This document shows positions 45,399 to 55,700 of a stretch of 61,230 nt of DNA, piece by piece. How positions within the stretch are numbered: the stretch's first letter is position 1; each line of letters opens with the position of its first letter. Source of the stretch: Dinochytrium kinnereticum (lineage: Eukaryota > Chytridiomycota > Chytridiomycetes > Chytridiales > Chytridiaceae); assembly GCA_027604005.1 (NCBI GenBank), contig JADGJT010000108.1, positions 1,530 through 62,759 of the forward strand, in the 5' to 3' direction. Below the pieces are notes generated by a model. It ran no database searches and was not told where the DNA came from. It worked only from the letters and a program-made list of their open reading frames with translations. A program made the position numbers and the translations under genes.

Positions 45399-45572
45399 TT
45401 GCTTGTGTTCGCCTTTATTCTGTAGTATCCGCTGTCTGATTTTGGCGTTCTTGGTGATGGACCGAGGGGTTTGATGATGTTGGCTCGCGAGAGAGGGCTT
45501 TAGAGACAAAAACCGACAAGACAAAAATTGTAGGGAGCGTCTTTGGCAAGTGGGAGAAGCTTTGAGGCAGAA
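45399..45572. promoter_or_regulatory. Compact divergent promoter, CHD remodeler / CD225 protein
   Basis: Only 174 bases separate the two start codons, so both promoters must overlap. No TATA-like element is obvious. Confidence 0.6.
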
Positions 45573-46949
45573 ATGTTCCGTTCAGAGCCTGGCGACGACG
45601 ACGACAATATCATCCTCCTCGGAGGAGGTACTTTGAGACCCGGGAGCTCATCAAATCCTTTCCCGCCTCTGCGTCTGCAAGACGATGACGACCTCCATCC
45701 CCCCAACAGCGGTATCCCCGACCTTGACTCTGATCCATGGGAGCGGACCGGGAATCCCTTCCCTGCGCCACAGCGATACGACTTCGGGTCCGCCGCGAGC
45801 GCATGGAACCAAGTGGCCTCTGTGAACAATAGCAGCGCGCCATTCAACAGCATCAACAACTTTAGCAACAGCAACACACGGGTGGGTGGGTTGGGAAGCA
45901 ACCCACACTTTGACGGGAAACCGAAACCTTCGGGTTTTGAGGAGGATGATTCATCATTGGAACCTTCGTTTGGGGCGGGTCAGCCGAATATATCCATGCC
46001 CCAGACAGCGCCAAGGCCATCCAACGACTCCGCTGCGTCTTCTCCGCCCTTGCCAACGACTGGGAGTGCCATAACTCACAAGCAGCAGCAGCCGGTACCA
46101 ACAGTTCCGTTCAAATTACCAAGCCCAAAGAATTCTTCCCGTACTTCATCCACCTCCGCGACAGGGCAGTCCACATCTTCCGCTACTGGGAAGGTGAAAC
46201 CCACCGTGCATTTCTCAAGAGTCGCTTCCAACACTTTTGCGGCAGTTTCGAACTTTATGAATACCTCCAAGACGTCTGGAACGAGTGGTGGAAGGCGTGG
46301 GTCAACTTCGTCGAATTCCAGTAGCAGCGGTGCTGCGGGGAGGGTTTTTGGAGCTGATCAAATGCGGACGCCGTTACTGGATGATGACGATTTAGAAGAA
46401 GATGAGGTTGGCCCAAGTATGCGAAGGAGGCAGCAGGAGAATCAGGCTTTGCGGGAAGTAGGCGATAGAGAAGTGGACACATCTGAGGCACCTGACATGG
46501 TTGCGACCTGGTTAGGGCCATCTATCATCGCGTCTATATTATCTACGTTTTGTTTGGTAAGTGCTGCATCTCTGAAGGATGCTTATTTTCCCACCCCTTC
46601 ATTACATTATGATTTGGAGAACGGAAGCTACCTGAAATGTATCCAGTTACGCTTCTAATGCTCTTTATATACAAAAAAAAGTGCACATTACCAATTGGAC
46701 TTATCGCAGTCTACTATGCATCAAGGGTGAGTTCTTTTCCATCTTTGAATTCCAGTGAATCTAACGACATCTCAACCTCGCAATAAAAAAACTAAACTAA
46801 AGGTGGACGGCTTCGCAGTCCGCGGCAGGATCTCAACAGCCCGTCACTACGCGTCCGTTGCGCGCATTCTGACGATTATTGCACTGGTGGGCACGTTCTT
46901 GGGATGGGCCGTGTTTCTGCTTCTGTTTCTGCAACTGCTGCGGCCCTGA
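45573..46949 (+). CDS. CD225/dispanin-family membrane protein
   Basis: Three exons, about 400 residues. The true ATG is at 45573 (MFRSEPGDDDDN); upstream codons in frame include only a TTG. A long Pro/Ser/Asn-rich cytosolic part precedes a C-terminal CD225 domain: ATWLGPSIIASILSTFCL, then CTLPIGLIAVYYASRVDGF, ARHYASVARILTIIALVG and a final hydrophobic WAVFLLLFLQLL. The core (SILSTxxCxxPxGxxAxxYASRVD) is that of dispanins, which include animal IFITM and PRRT proteins. Dispanins insert in membranes by a re-entrant and a full helix and affect membrane fusion and trafficking. The two introns sit within the CD225 domain. An AATAAA lies at 46956-46961, just past the stop. Confidence 0.88.
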
Positions 46950-47193
46950 GCAGTCAATAAAAATTGACTTGGTTTGAAACGGTTACACAACCATCCAGCC
47001 AGCCTTGTCCACCCTCATTCATACACCACCACCAGCAAAGGAGCATCCGAGACTGTGCTGGGGGATAGACAGACAGAGCGGATTAGAACAGCATCTGCCA
47101 GGGAAGCAGAATAGAGCTCGCCTCCGATTCTATTGACGGATACCTGCGTCTGCGTCTTTCTTCTGCACACCTGCTACACTCAACACCGCTGCA

Positions 47194-47601
47194 ATGGCCG
47201 ACGTTACCGCTTCATCCGAGCCACTGCCAACAGATTCGCCTGTGGAGGAGTCAACCTCCGTCACAGAGGAAGAATCTATTCCAACCCTCACAGAAACAAC
47301 TTCTTTATTTGAATTACAAACCACATCCTCATTGACAACGGAAACAACCACCACCTTTCTCACCACCACAACATCATCGATCCTTCCGGAAACTATCACC
47401 TCAAGGACAACAACAGCAACATTCAAACCTTCACCATCGAATCCGAGGTTCAATGCTGATTCTGTGGTGGGCTCGCCGGCAACCGCAGTTTATGCTGCCT
47501 TTGGGATCGTTGGGTTCCTTGTGATTGTGGCGGGGATCGCTTACATTGGGTTCAGGAGGTACTATTTGAAGTTGAAGAACACAAAATCGGGGGTTCCTTG
47601 A
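47194..47601 (+). CDS. Small Ser/Thr-rich single-pass membrane protein
   Basis: A single exon of 135 residues with ATG at 47194. The first 85 residues are very rich in Thr, Ser and Glu (for example TTETTTTFLTTTTSS) and look suited to O-glycosylation. One membrane helix (AVYAAFGIVGFLVIVAGIAY) follows, then a short basic tail (RRYYLKLKNTKSG). No signal peptide is visible, so the topology could be type III (N-out, C-in), or an upstream exon is missing. It resembles fungal cell-wall sensor (WSC/Mid2-like) architecture in layout only; no cysteine-rich domain is present. Family unknown. Confidence 0.6.
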   Translation: MADVTASSEPLPTDSPVEESTSVTEEESIPTLTETTSLFELQTTSSLTTETTTTFLTTTTSSILPETITSRTTTATFKPSPSNPRFNADSVVGSPATAVYAAFGIVGFLVIVAGIAYIGFRRYYLKLKNTKSGVP

Positions 47602-47952
47602 GCTCCTGCTCCCTGTGTGATTCTTACCTTTCTGCTCTCTTGCTACTTTCTATGCATGTGGATGTGGTCTTTATAAGGCGCTCTGAATTCAGAGCTTGAT
47701 TGTTGTCCTTCTGTTTGCTTTTAAACCCTGAATGTCGCTGATCACCATCCTGCTTTTTTTGCAACTCTGTGGCCTTTTTTTATAATCTCTCTGCAATCCT
47801 TTTATAATCATTCCCTCTGAATTACCTCCAACTCTTGCGAACCTTTCCTCGCATCCGCACAGTGTCGCTGCCCTTGAGCTACTTTTCAATAAACTTCTTG
47901 TCTTTGTGCGACGACGTCCAGCCCAAGCCTCCATCGTCAACACTGACGGAGA
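47602..47952. other. Intergenic, mucin-like gene / xylulokinase
   Basis: T-rich 3' flank, then the xylulokinase upstream region. No gene recognised. Confidence 0.4.
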
Positions 47953-50641
47953 ATGTATCTCGGATTCGATCTCAGGCAACTGCACTCTGGCACAAGGCCT
48001 CCCGTCTGACTCTAGTGCCTTCTATTCCTACTTCAACAGCACGCAGCAGATCAAATGCGTTGGTCTCGATTCCTCGAAAGCCATTCTGTTTGAAGACTCG
48101 GTCCACTTTGACTCTGAGCTCCCCCATTACAAGTATATAAAATCTGGCCTCTCTTTCCTCTATTAACTAATCTTTTTCATTGTTTTCGATTTTTCATGCG
48201 ATAAACTTACAGGACCAATGGAGGTACTGTTGCGAATGGTTTAGAGGTCCATTCTTCTCCGATAATGTGGGTCGAGGCGCTTGAGCTGCTTTTGGGGAAG
48301 ATGGAGAAGAGAGGCGTGAATTTTGGAGAAGTTCAAGGGATTGGAGGCTGCGCGCAGGTTTAGTCTAATTTTCTTTTTCTTTTTTTTCTTTTTCTTTTTT
48401 TGTCATGTACACGCTAGTTGCTGTTGTTTCATTTGTATTGTTTTTACTAAAGATTCTGTGGATAGCCTATCTATCAGATTATTTAGCCCATGTATAATAC
48501 CTGTGTACCTGTGAATAAGTTGTTTTATTCTCTTAATTCTTTCCCCAAAACAAATAGCAACATGCAAGTGTGTTTTGGAATGCAAAGGGTGTTTCTGCGC
48601 TCAAAATCCTATCAACCGAAAAGACTCTAAAAGATCAGCTTGAGGGTGGATTCTCATTACCCTACTCTCCAAACTGGCAGGATATGAGGTATTCCTTCGG
48701 TTTCTTGGTTCGGGGGAAGCTATACTGATTTCATATTATTTGGCTCATACAGCACAACTACCCAATGCCGAATCCTAGAATCATCTATGGGTGATCCCTC
48801 CATCCTTGCAAAAATCACTGGCTCAATTGCTCACGAACGGTTCACAGCTAGTCAGGTAAGTCCCTTTGCTTTCGTCCCACAGCCTCACCCCACCCTAATT
48901 TTCATCATTTAAATCAGATTTTAAAACACTCCAACATCCTCCCAACCACAACTCGAATCAGCCTCGCTTCTTCCTTTTTGTGCTCGCTATTCATTCAAAA
49001 CATAGCTCCAATTGACCCTGCGGATGCTTCTGGAATGAATTTGTTGGATTTAGAGTGTGGGGATTGGTCTGATGAGTTGCTTGAAACTATTGGGAAGGGA
49101 TTTCTCGTCCGAGAAATGCTTGGAGAGGTTGGTACGTGCGGGATGAAAGTTGGGACGGTCGGTGGGTGGTGGATAAAGAGGTGGGGATTCAGTGAAGGTA
49201 GGGTTGCATATATCCTTTATATTGAGCTATTTTGTTTTCATATTCATGTTCTCTATTAGCTTGTATTTTTAATTTCCGGACTCTCACATTTCCATCCCTC
49301 TCAAATTTAAACTTTCTTTTCGTTTTTTACTCTTTTGCTCAATCTGCCCTCTCTCACAACTTAAGCCTGCTATATTCGAATATTTACTGGAGACAATCCC
49401 TCGACCCTCATTGGCATTGAGTCTCTTCTCCCTTCGTTAACTCCTCGTGACCTGCTAATAAGCCTTGGGACAAGTGATACAGTGTTCGCGATGATACCGA
49501 CTAATGGAAGTGAGAGAAGGAGATTTGATTGGGGACACGTGTTTTTGGATCCGCGACCGGAGAGAAGCGGGATGAGGTTTGGGTTGGTTTGCTTTCGGAA
49601 CGGTAGGTTTTGTTGGTGTTCCCCTCCCCCTCAAACTTCTTTTTTTTTTCTTTCTTCTACGCATGTTGTCTTTTTTGGGGGGAAGGAATGGGGCGAAAGA
49701 GGGGAAGACGCTTGATAGTTGTGCTTTTTAGGGTTTGAAACTATGATGTAGTTTCCTCCCGGTTTTTATTTTGTTTTTGCTTTTTTTTTCAAAAAGAAAA
49801 GATTGACTAACCGTTGTGTCTTGAGTGGTCATATCGAAGGACCATTGCTTACTTTAACAATACGTTCCCATATTATCTCCTCACCCGTCTCTTCCTTGCA
49901 AAAAAAAAAAAACAAAAACAACAGGCTCACTCACCCGAGAGGCAATCCGAAATGCTTACGCAGATGGCAGCTGGGAAACTTTTGACTCCCACTTTACCGC
50001 CTCGTCTAGCGAACTCTTTCCTTCTCCGGACGACGATATCAGCGGATTCCAGAAATATGGCGTTTACTTTCTTGTTCCAGAGGTACTAATAAACAAACAC
50101 TCTTTAAATAGATCTGATGAGCAATCCTTCACGCTGTTAACTCAAAAATCAGATAACACCCTTAATCGCCAACCCCCAAACCCATCTCTTCACAACCACT
50201 CCCCTAACATCCTCCTCATCGCCCTCGGTCACGGCCTCACTTTATCCAACCAAAGCCTTCCAAGATTCCCGCATCAACATCCCAGCCCTCCTCTATTCCC
50301 AATGCATTCTTCACCGTGTCGCGGTCGCCGCAGGGTTAGGTGTTGAGAATCCTGATCGTGTGTTTGCGGTTGGGGGTGGAGCAAAGTCACGAGCGGTTTG
50401 TGAGGCTTTGGCGGATGTGTTTGGTGTGCCTGTTGGGAGAGCTATTATAGGCGTTGGGGGGGTTGCGGCTTTCGGGGCGGGGATTATGGCTGGGGATGAG
50501 TGGGAGGAGGAGGGGAAGGAAGGTGGAGAGGAGAAGGTGGAGTGGTTTTTGCCGAGAATGCAGAGAGCGCGGGTTGTTGAGAGGTTTTTGAGGGGTAGGG
50601 GTTTGGTGGGGTTAGGGGTTGAGGGGCTAGAAAGCATATGA
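47953..50641 (+). CDS. D-xylulose kinase (FGGY family)
   Basis: About nine exons. The start MYLGFDLSTQQIKCVGLDSS carries the first phosphate loop, split after LS by a GC-AG intron (47976-48039). FEDSVHFDSELPHYK, QGIGGCAQQHASVFW, TTTQCRILESS and HERFTASQI follow. ASGMNLLDL carries the likely catalytic-base Asp, and then come CYIRIFTGDNPSTLIGIES and LISLGTSDTVFAM (second phosphate loop). The C-terminal domain has VFAVGGGAKSRAVCEALADV and AFGAGIMAG. It phosphorylates D-xylulose with ATP to give xylulose 5-phosphate for the pentose phosphate pathway, in the cytosol. An in-frame stop just upstream supports the ATG at 47953. An acidic/Glu-rich insert sits near 50500. The intron at about 49604-49922 is long. 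Confidence 0.92.
47976..48039 (+). other. GC-AG intron in xylulokinase
   Basis: The donor is CTCAG/GCAACT and the acceptor is CAACAG. Only this GC donor joins GFDLS to TQQIK, the conserved phosphate-loop sequence. No GT donor nearby gives the motif. Confidence 0.75.
48375..48402 (+). repeat. Poly-pyrimidine tract in intron
   Basis: A T-rich run with scattered C, about 28 bases, inside a xylulokinase intron. A simple low-complexity tract. Confidence 0.6.
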
Positions 50642-51097
50642 TACGTGGACATGGTTGGTTTAAGCATCTCCTTCTTGGCTTCCAAATACCTGCATGCCTG
50701 ACTAGCCTTCTTTATCATTCTTTACTTCATTGTGATATTACAACTGAATGTTGGCAGTCGATATCCCTCGAAGCTCCCAATTCAAAAAAATGGGCAGCGA
50801 ATGATATCAGATGTTCAGTGGCAAATTCGCAAGTCCTCTCAATAGCCCGCCATGCTAAGTGTATGGTCCCGTAGTCACTTTACTTCTGCAGCCCCCGTCC
50901 TGGTTCTGAGCCTAGCTCGTCGGGTCCCGGTCGTGACAAAGTGTGGCAAAGTGGTCAAGGCATATAAATAAAGAAGGAAGGGAGTTTGTATTTGATAAAC
51001 TACTGGTATCCCAGCTATCAGGGAAATGCGAACATTAGAATAAATGTGGACCTGTGCCACTTCGTTGACATTGCTGAACTAGTAAGGCTAATTCGAC
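50642..51097. other. Convergent 3' region
   Basis: Lies between the converging xylulokinase and membrane-protein genes. No gene, terminator hairpin or RNA recognised. Confidence 0.4.
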
Positions 51098-52586
51098 CTA
51101 ATCTTTCTTTTCTTTTCTCCCAAAATACTTAAAAAACCATACGTCAAGAAGGTCAGCCAACTTCTTCGCAACTGAATCTGTCGGTAACATTGTCGTAGCA
51201 GCAGACCGATTATCCGGCCCCTCTCCTCCACCAGCTTGCCGCCGAATCTCCCGTGGTCCACCTTCAGCAACATCAGTCTCATCAAATAGCTCTAGACAGA
51301 CTCGCGCTGCTGATGCCTGTGAGAGTCCAAAGAATAAAGCAGGGCCGAGAATGGGAATTTCAAGAAGAAGGTAGAATGGAATCGTGAATCCAGCCAGGAC
51401 GGGCTCATGTTTGAAGAACCAGGCGCGTTTCTACATTCGTTTTTTAGTGGAATAATACGTTAAAAATCAATGGGTAGGATTATGAGAATTCACCTGGAAC
51501 ATATCCATCTTAGACCGGCAGATATAGGGCTCCATAAGCTCACGACCGAGGGCTCTAAAAGCAAGCAAATTGCGAAGGAGCCTTCTCTGCACAAATCTTC
51601 CCCATGGAGGACTCACGAGGCCCAGCCCACAGATCCAAAGCGATGGCTTCCATCCAATATGAAAGCTTAAGTAAAGGAAAGTAGCCAGCGGCCATGCCTT
51701 TTTTACCAATTTTAGATACGACCAACTACCCTCAATTTCAAAACTCACCATCCCACCGAAACCTGGCACCTTGCTCACAATCCAAACGCACCCCAAGATA
51801 GCTAGCCTCTTGGAGTAACGCCGCAAGTATGAGATAACCCTAGCATAGTACGCGACACGCCCGCTCGGGATGGTCTCGAGGGACCTGGCAAAGCGGAGGC
51901 AAAATCTGGCCCTTGAGCCTGGTAATGCGATCTCGCCGGTGAAGGTCTTGAGGGATTCAAAGAATACGAGGTCTACAGGGTTTGGATATATGTATCTATT
52001 ATGGAAAGAATAGGTCGATCAAATACGCGCTTTGCTTTGCACACCACAGCAGTCTGGCGACTTTGTCCAAAGAAAAACGATAGGAAAAACATCCCATGAG
52101 AAAATGAAAGGAAACCTAACCTTACCTAAAAAAATAAAGTCCCGCATTCGGCATCATGACCAAGAACCAAAACATCACAGAGTCCGCAACAGAAACAGCC
52201 CAATCCAAGACCCATAGGGCGTTCTTCCCCCCCACCAATCGCCGCAGTAACCTCAATGGCCAGGTAATTCCATGCCCAACCCCAAGGAGTGCCAGCGATG
52301 TGATAGCAATGTATCCCAGCGCCATGACCAACGGTCGCCTCGACTTGGCAGATCTAATAGCACGAAGAACACCATCTTGTGCAAGGTACATGCCGAGGAT
52401 AACAGCAGAAGGAGTCCATCTGCTCGGCTTGGTTGAGTCAGAAGATGGCACGGCAGTGGTCAACAACGGATCGATGGGTGCGGATGAGGCTAGAGGATCT
52501 GAATGAGACGGAGATGATGAAGGAGGATGCGCTGGTGACGGGGCAGGGTGTGCTGATGTTGGGGTGGAAGAGGACAGTTGTGGCAT
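51098..52586 (-). CDS. Multi-pass membrane protein (possibly UsgS-like)
   Basis: Three exons: 52586 to about 52127, about 51996-51494, and about 51430-51098; about 430 residues. A Ser/Pro-rich N-terminus leads to hydrophobic segments: PLVMALGYIAITSLALLGVG, VLDWAVSVADSVMFWFLVMM, FLYLSFHIGWKPSLWICGLG and EPVLAGFTIPFYLLLEIPIL. Then come GPALFFGLSQASAARVCLEL and the end FFKYFGRKEKRKD. The layout and the PFYLLLxxPxLGPxLFGLxQASAA core recall fungal 'transmembrane protein UsgS'-type proteins, but I hold this loosely. No enzymatic motif is visible. The stop at 51098 is reached in the frame that follows DETDVAEGG; a different frame would end at 51088. Confidence 0.65.
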
Positions 52587-52705
52587 GGTTGACAGTCCCC
52601 ACTTACAGGGTCGAAGTGAGACTAAACCAAAAAACCGTGCATGAGTATAAAGTTAATACCCACATTTGTACACTTGGTCCAAGTCTACAAATGCATGAGA
52701 TTTAT

Positions 52706-55700
52706 TTACAGTGTGATTATAATCTCAGCAGGATAGTTCATGTCGCGTAGGAGGTCGCCAACAAAGATATTCAGCATCGTGGGTCTTCATGAGATCGAGA
52801 GAAGAGCAGACATTAGAATGGCTATCCACGCATCAACTGCATTCAACATTCCAAATATGGTCACTCACCCGCAAACCACTATCAACATGTTCTGGAACAT
52901 CTCCATATCCAAATCAAACTCAGGTTGGTGGCTCAACGAATGCAACCTTCCATCACTAGCCCCATATCCTATTCTCTGCCCATCGTGGGATCCAGCAGTG
53001 ATTGTCCTGGATCTCCCAAGAATAGTTTTGTCCTCGATGCTCCTACGTCGCATTGAGTCATCCCTGGCACCGCTTGAGGAAAGATTATGTGCCCCTACGC
53101 TGTCACGGGCCTGATGGCGCTGAAAGTTAACCACAGCATCATCCCTTGTCGGAGTACGGTGCTGGTAAGGTTTGTTGGTAACATTGAAAAGCTCTCCGGA
53201 TCTGCTTCCACTTTCTCCAGCCTCTACAATTATGTCTAGGGAGCCCAAAGCCACTTATTAATTACTGGAAAACCACGCAGAGGTCGTAGAACAGGCATGG
53301 GCAATAACAACGAAGAGGTTACGTACTCTTACCATTCTTGTCCAGAGGAGGGCTAAGGGTATAGCTTCTTCGGTGCGCCATAATGGTGTTTATATGGCTT
53401 GGAACTGGCGCTACAGTTGACGAAGGTATCCAAGACGAAACCTTATGCTCCCATGGGGGTTTGGGCATCGTGGCAGAGATAACCTCCTGAGAAAGCTTCC
53501 CAACAATGTAGTTCTCATTGGCTCCCAAACTTTGCGTTGTGACTAGGTAGTTGACCATGAGGGCACCATCCGCGGCTTTTTCTAGCTCATCAACGGCGGC
53601 CGCTGCAAAGACGTCGAGCTCAGAGTGGTTCACGATGAGGAGGTAGATTTTACACAAGGGTTTGTTCGTGTGAGGATCTCGTGGGCCATGTCTGATGTGG
53701 TAGTCGATCATTAAAAATATTGGACTTAAGCCTGATTATATCAAAATGCTTTAGAGGATGCTAGAATTAAATTGATCGAGCTGTAGATACCTGTTCCACC
53801 AGCGATTAGACCAAGAACTTTCCAGCATCCATTTTCTGAGTATCGATTTAACAATTCTGGGCCTGGCATGGGTCCCCTTATTCGAATTGACCGGCAATTT
53901 ATAAGATGCCTTGTCATCTCGCCTCCATAAACCTTTATGAAAAAATCAATCCCACCCTCATTTTCACACCTAATAGGAGTGTACGACCTTGTGATAACCT
54001 TCCCGTCCTCGTCCACAAACTGAAACAAGACGCTCTGCCCAGGTTTGACCTTAAGCCGATCATCAGGTTTGCTAAATTCAAATCTAAAGTGGTAGACGGG
54101 GAATTTTGCTCCTGCCGGCGTCAGCAGGGTTTTAAACGCGAGCTGGTAGTTCTGAAAATGATCTGGAGTAATTGCAGGCCTCTTCCATCTCGATAGGCTG
54201 ACATTTGCCAGCTCCTCCATTTCTTTCGGGCTCATTGCACCGCTTCCAATAATGTGGGCATGCCGCTGAAGAGTATTGGTCTTTGACTTGCTGCTATTTC
54301 GTGACGATAGAAAGTCGCGGTTGGTAGATACATCGTCTTCGTCGTCCTTTCTTAATCGACCGACAGCCATCCCCGACAAAAGATATTTTGCAAATCGGGA
54401 ATGCTTGTGAATCAAAGCAATGGCCCCGACTTGGTCCGCCTCCCTTGCAGCTTTGGTTGTTATTTTGAGTCGATCTAAGGTTCGTCTGTTGGATCCAAAG
54501 AATAGCTTGGTTACGTCTAGGCCTACTGTATTCCTCAGCACGGAGGGCCCTCCGGGATGCTTGTCAATGAACCCCTCAATATCGTCTGTGTGTATCAGAA
54601 ATGAAGAAGCAAATATAAGAGAACAAAAAGTCAATATCCACTATCAATCTTTCTAAAAGGAAACAACAAAAAACAAGCACACTTACATATAGTATTATCA
54701 ATGATGATCCACTTGGCGCCCAAAGACACCCTCTGATTTACGTCTTCCCAATGAAATAACGGCAATTTTTCCGCCTGCCCTCTCCCTAGGGTTCCTCCTT
54801 CCATCTCAAGATTTTTTGAGGACTCAAACTTATGATACTCTCCATAAATCACCAAGAAGACAGGCATCACTCCAATTAACCCCACGTACGCCCACTGAAT
54901 CCATACCCTCGATTCATCCCCGTATTGAATATCAACAGATCCATAATACCCCGTGACAATCCCCAAAAAGTATGTGACGAAACCAAGAACGCGATGAGAC
55001 GAACGTATATAGGAGAGGTATGGTTGTATAAATTTCCAAGAGACTTTTGAGGACAGGTAGCCCGTTGCGGTGGTGGTAACCACAAGGCCCACGACGCTGA
55101 GCCCGAGACGGACGTGAGTCATGTCTACTTCACCGAACTTTCCGATAATGGCTGTGATGGCCGTGATCAAGACCTGTTGGTAATTTTATGATTGAAAAAG
55201 TCACTAGATGCCAGAGAAAGAAGGGAAAAGCAAATAGTTGAAGAAGCAAGGCAAGGCGTTTAGGAATGATAGAGACGAGAATAGAAAACAACATACATTC
55301 GACGTTACGGTTGTCATAAGCGTCGCATGAATCTCTACCCACTTATTCATGTCCGTATAATACCTCGCCACAAATATTCCTAAAGGATAGATGAATGCAA
55401 ACGCCAAAAACATTGAAAATCCATGCAGAATTTTCAGGCTCATTGATAAAGACGATAGGGTTGCCGTAATAGACACACCCTGCATGTATAAGTTGACCTT
55501 TACAGATCCCCTATTTCCTTCATGATATCGCATCTCATGAGAGCTTGGGTGGAATGCGAATATCATATCGGTGATACCGTTGATAATGTCTGTATCGCGG
55601 GAGTCTCCAGTTATGAGTTTTCGGGAGAATGAAACGGCTTGCTTTGAATTATGGCTAGAAGTAACATCTTTGACGTCAAAGACATTGCTCCGACCATCAG

